From the NCBI GenBank assembly GCA_013399895.1, contig VXBA01001835.1:434001-498000 (forward strand): a DNA stretch of 64,000 bases, given 5' to 3'. The notes beneath the pieces were generated by a model that was not told the DNA's origin, did not search any database, and saw only the letters and a program-made list of their open reading frames with translations. Every line of letters starts with the position of its first letter. The first letter of the stretch is position 1. A program made the position numbers and the translations under genes. The DNA comes from Serilophus lunatus (Eukaryota > Chordata > Aves > Passeriformes > Eurylaimidae). This document shows, piece by piece, positions 61,398 through 64,000 of the stretch.

Positions 61398-64000
61398 CTG
61401 TTTTGAGGAGAAAGAAAAGGACATTTGCAGGCAGTTGTCTGTGACTCTCAGGTAAGTGTTAAGTGATGTACTTTAGCATTTTAGTCAATGATCAGCCAGG
61501 AAGATAACTGGCAGCCCTTTAACACTATAAGAAATCCATGCTACATTTGAATTTATAAACAAATTAGCAAATGATCCAGTTATGTGACTAAGCTGACAGA
61601 GTATAGCAAGAGAGGCAGAGGTCACTCACTGAAGAGTGTGTATTTTTTGGGAATGCCAGGTAGGGACTATAGGAGCTGGAGGAAATCAAGGTAAAAATGT
61701 GCCTTGACAAATGCAGGGATGATGGATGTTGAAATAAAGCAGTTGAAACATCTGAGGCATGAGGGGGGCCTGCTTTTTAGTAGTAAAACCTTTCTAGTCC
61801 TCTGTCAGATAACTGATTCCAAATAGTAAGCAAGACGGAAGCAAATTATGTAAATGGTACTATGGCTTGATTGCAGTTGAAAGCAATGATGTAGTTTTCA
61901 AGATTGCGTACTTCCATTAATATTTACGTTTTAATGTCCAAGGCTTAAACTGTGTTTTTCGGATGAATCTAATTTTCCCAGCTAGGTATTGCTTTTATTT
62001 ATTGCTTTTCATTTCTTTGGTTGTTTTCAAAACTTATAGTCATGATAGGGAGGATAATAAGTCTGAAATAACTATTAATTGTATTCTAATACTGTGGGTA
62101 ATGTTTCCTATCGTTGCACTTTCTGATATCCTCCTTGCTCATTTTGATACTCTCATTGCTCATGCATACAGGGTAACAGAAGTTTTGTAGGCAGAAACAG
62201 AAATCCAAATTTTCTCTACTCGCCTATGCCAGGAATCCTATCCCTGATCTCACTAGCATTTCTTCAGACCCACACTGTAAAAATGGAGGACAGAGTCTAG
62301 ACTGTCCATTAGAGGGCTTTTTTAGGCCTGGCTGGTTAGCATGAATGTTCAAGAACAACTTAATTATGATGAAAATTATTGTACTACATTACTGTGACAC
62401 TCTAAGGCATTAGTGCTTGTAAGTGACCGATGCTTATACTTAGCCACTTAAAGCTGTGATAGCCTTAAAATGTTTTTGTTCTTTTCCTTCAAAAAAAAGG
62501 TTAAGAAAAAAGTAAAGTGGGAATAAGAACTTATGAGGTCTCTTGGCAGAGTTCCACAGCATCCTGCCAAATTTGCTTTGACAAGCTAGACTGGACTGGT
62601 GGGTGATAGCTGCAGATTTCTGTATTTTTTGGTGTCTTTTTAGTGGTATCTCTGTGGAGATATTGTGGCTTAAGTGTAATGGCGAGGCACATAAAAGGGA
62701 ACTAGCTCCCTCTCTCTGAGTTGCATTGGCTCTGCAAGGTAAAATGGAATTAAAAGCACTAGAAAATATTTTTATTAGAGAAGTTAATAAAATTTCTCAA
62801 AAATACTGAACATATGGGCTGAATAAAGTGTTGGTCCTTTTCACTGTCTTTCTTTTAAGGACAGAAACATGCCTTTTTTACTATGCTAAGTATGATACAA
62901 GTGCGAAGTTTTTTATTAATTAATATAATTTTGAGAATGGCCAAGTCCAGTTTTGGTCATCTCTTTGAATTGTACTCTGGTTACTATATACTCTTACATT
63001 AAATGGCAAAGCTTATTACAACTAACTGTACAGGGGACAAATGCTATCTTTCCATAAAATAAACGGAAAAGTCATGATTTACCATATTTCATTCAGATTT
63101 CAACAATAACAATAAAATGGGCATAGTTAAGCAGGAATCTGATCAAAATACAGCTCTTTATTTTCATACTACAAAAATAAAATGTGTTAAGATAAGCAAA
63201 AGTGTCAGAATTATCAGCTGAATAAGAAGGTTCAGACCATGGTTGACACTGTGTGAAAGACCATGGTACATGTCCCTGTTGCAGACGGACAGATAGAGGT
63301 CCAGTTTTCACATTCACTGCATAAAGAATGGTTTTTGGACTGTTCTGTGGCACAAATCACTTTAGGACTGAGCATATGATGTATCGAAGATCATTTAAAA
63401 TCAACTTGGAGGCTGAGATTCAGTGTTGCAGCCACTATGTATTTCTTGTTTGAATGGTATCCCGCTAGCTAAAGGCAACCTAACTAATGGGAGAAATAGC
63501 CCTCAATCAGGTTTGCTCATGAGAAAAATGCTGACTTGCTGCCTGATGTGTTTCTTTATATGAATCAGAATTAAGGCTGCTTCTATAGTGCTACAGCGCC
63601 TCTTTTCTCATCCCCTTCCAGACAGTCTCCGATAAATAAGAACGTTGCACAATTTTTTTGTCCAAGGCGGGCAGTTTGTGATTTAAGTAGCATTAAACTG
63701 TGTAATATTAAAGTGACGTCTGACCTGCAGGAGTTGTAAACTGTGCTTGGAAATTGTGGGACAAATGGAAGTGCAGAAACAGACGAAATTTTACTTAAGT
63801 CTCCAGCATTTTAGATAAGTGTCATGGTTACAAAGCGTGCAGGGGTTGATGTCTTATTTTGCTTATTTTGTAGAACAATTCAGAGGCTCTAAATTGGGAA
63901 TTAAAATAACTGCAGAAGTGGGGGGCTCTGACTGGTTTCTGAGGAATGCATCTAGTGACTAGTCCATACACCAACTAATGGAGAGAGGACCCAGACTCAT
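61398..64000 (-). other. PRMT8 upstream intron, partial
   Basis: No further PRMT8 exon was found on - up to the window edge. The next expected segment (around PLVDIVDPKQVVT) is not present. Short open frames at 61963-62190 and 63093-63353 show no domain, and no repeat family was recognised. Confidence 0.7.

Overview
This is a vertebrate nuclear window, most likely from a bird. It is AT-rich and dominated by introns. At least eight fragments of CR1 LINE retrotransposons, the typical avian LINE, are scattered through it. Two pieces resemble long terminal repeats (LTRs) of endogenous retroviruses that I know from non-galliform birds, so a neoavian species is my best guess (inference; no database search was run). 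There are no operons, bacterial genes or CRISPR arrays. Two isolated N bases (2045, 11775) mark it as assembled genomic sequence.

Region 1 (1-42442, + strand) is the 3' portion of CRACR2A (also EFCAB4B or Rab46), the large Rab GTPase with EF-hands and a coiled coil. I place sixteen coding exons at 400-511, 3379-3547, 5162-5308, 10739-10829, 13604-13699, 19882-20069, 21965-22036, 24251-24296, 25111-25202, 26126-26453, 32012-32144, 33979-34060, 35069-35183, 36754-36855, 41409-41485 and 42352-42442. All introns between them have GT-AG ends. The phases join into one 1941-nt frame (646 codons plus stop) running from the second EF-hand, through the coiled coil and a linker, to the Rab domain and a CCIRQ C-terminus. 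The start codon and first EF-hand exon lie upstream of the window.

Region 2 (42443 to about 56190) is intergenic and 3'-UTR sequence with no convincing gene. It holds two CR1 fragments and an inverted-repeat pair near 44.7 and 47.8 kb.

Region 3 (about 56190-64000, - strand) is the 3' end of PRMT8, a membrane-linked brain arginine methyltransferase. Its last three coding exons are 61397-61247, 59038-58917 and 57642-57559. CRACR2A and PRMT8 converge tail to tail, as they do in mammals, which supports both identifications.

The most notable non-genic feature is an uninterrupted array of 125 perfect TATTC units (26981-27605) in a CRACR2A intron. It grew at the 3' tail of a CR1 element whose 5' end lies about 16 nt from a splice donor. 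I did not find an undescribed molecular system. The unusual features are repeat biology close to splice sites, a proline-poor CRACR2A linker and the inverted-repeat pair.
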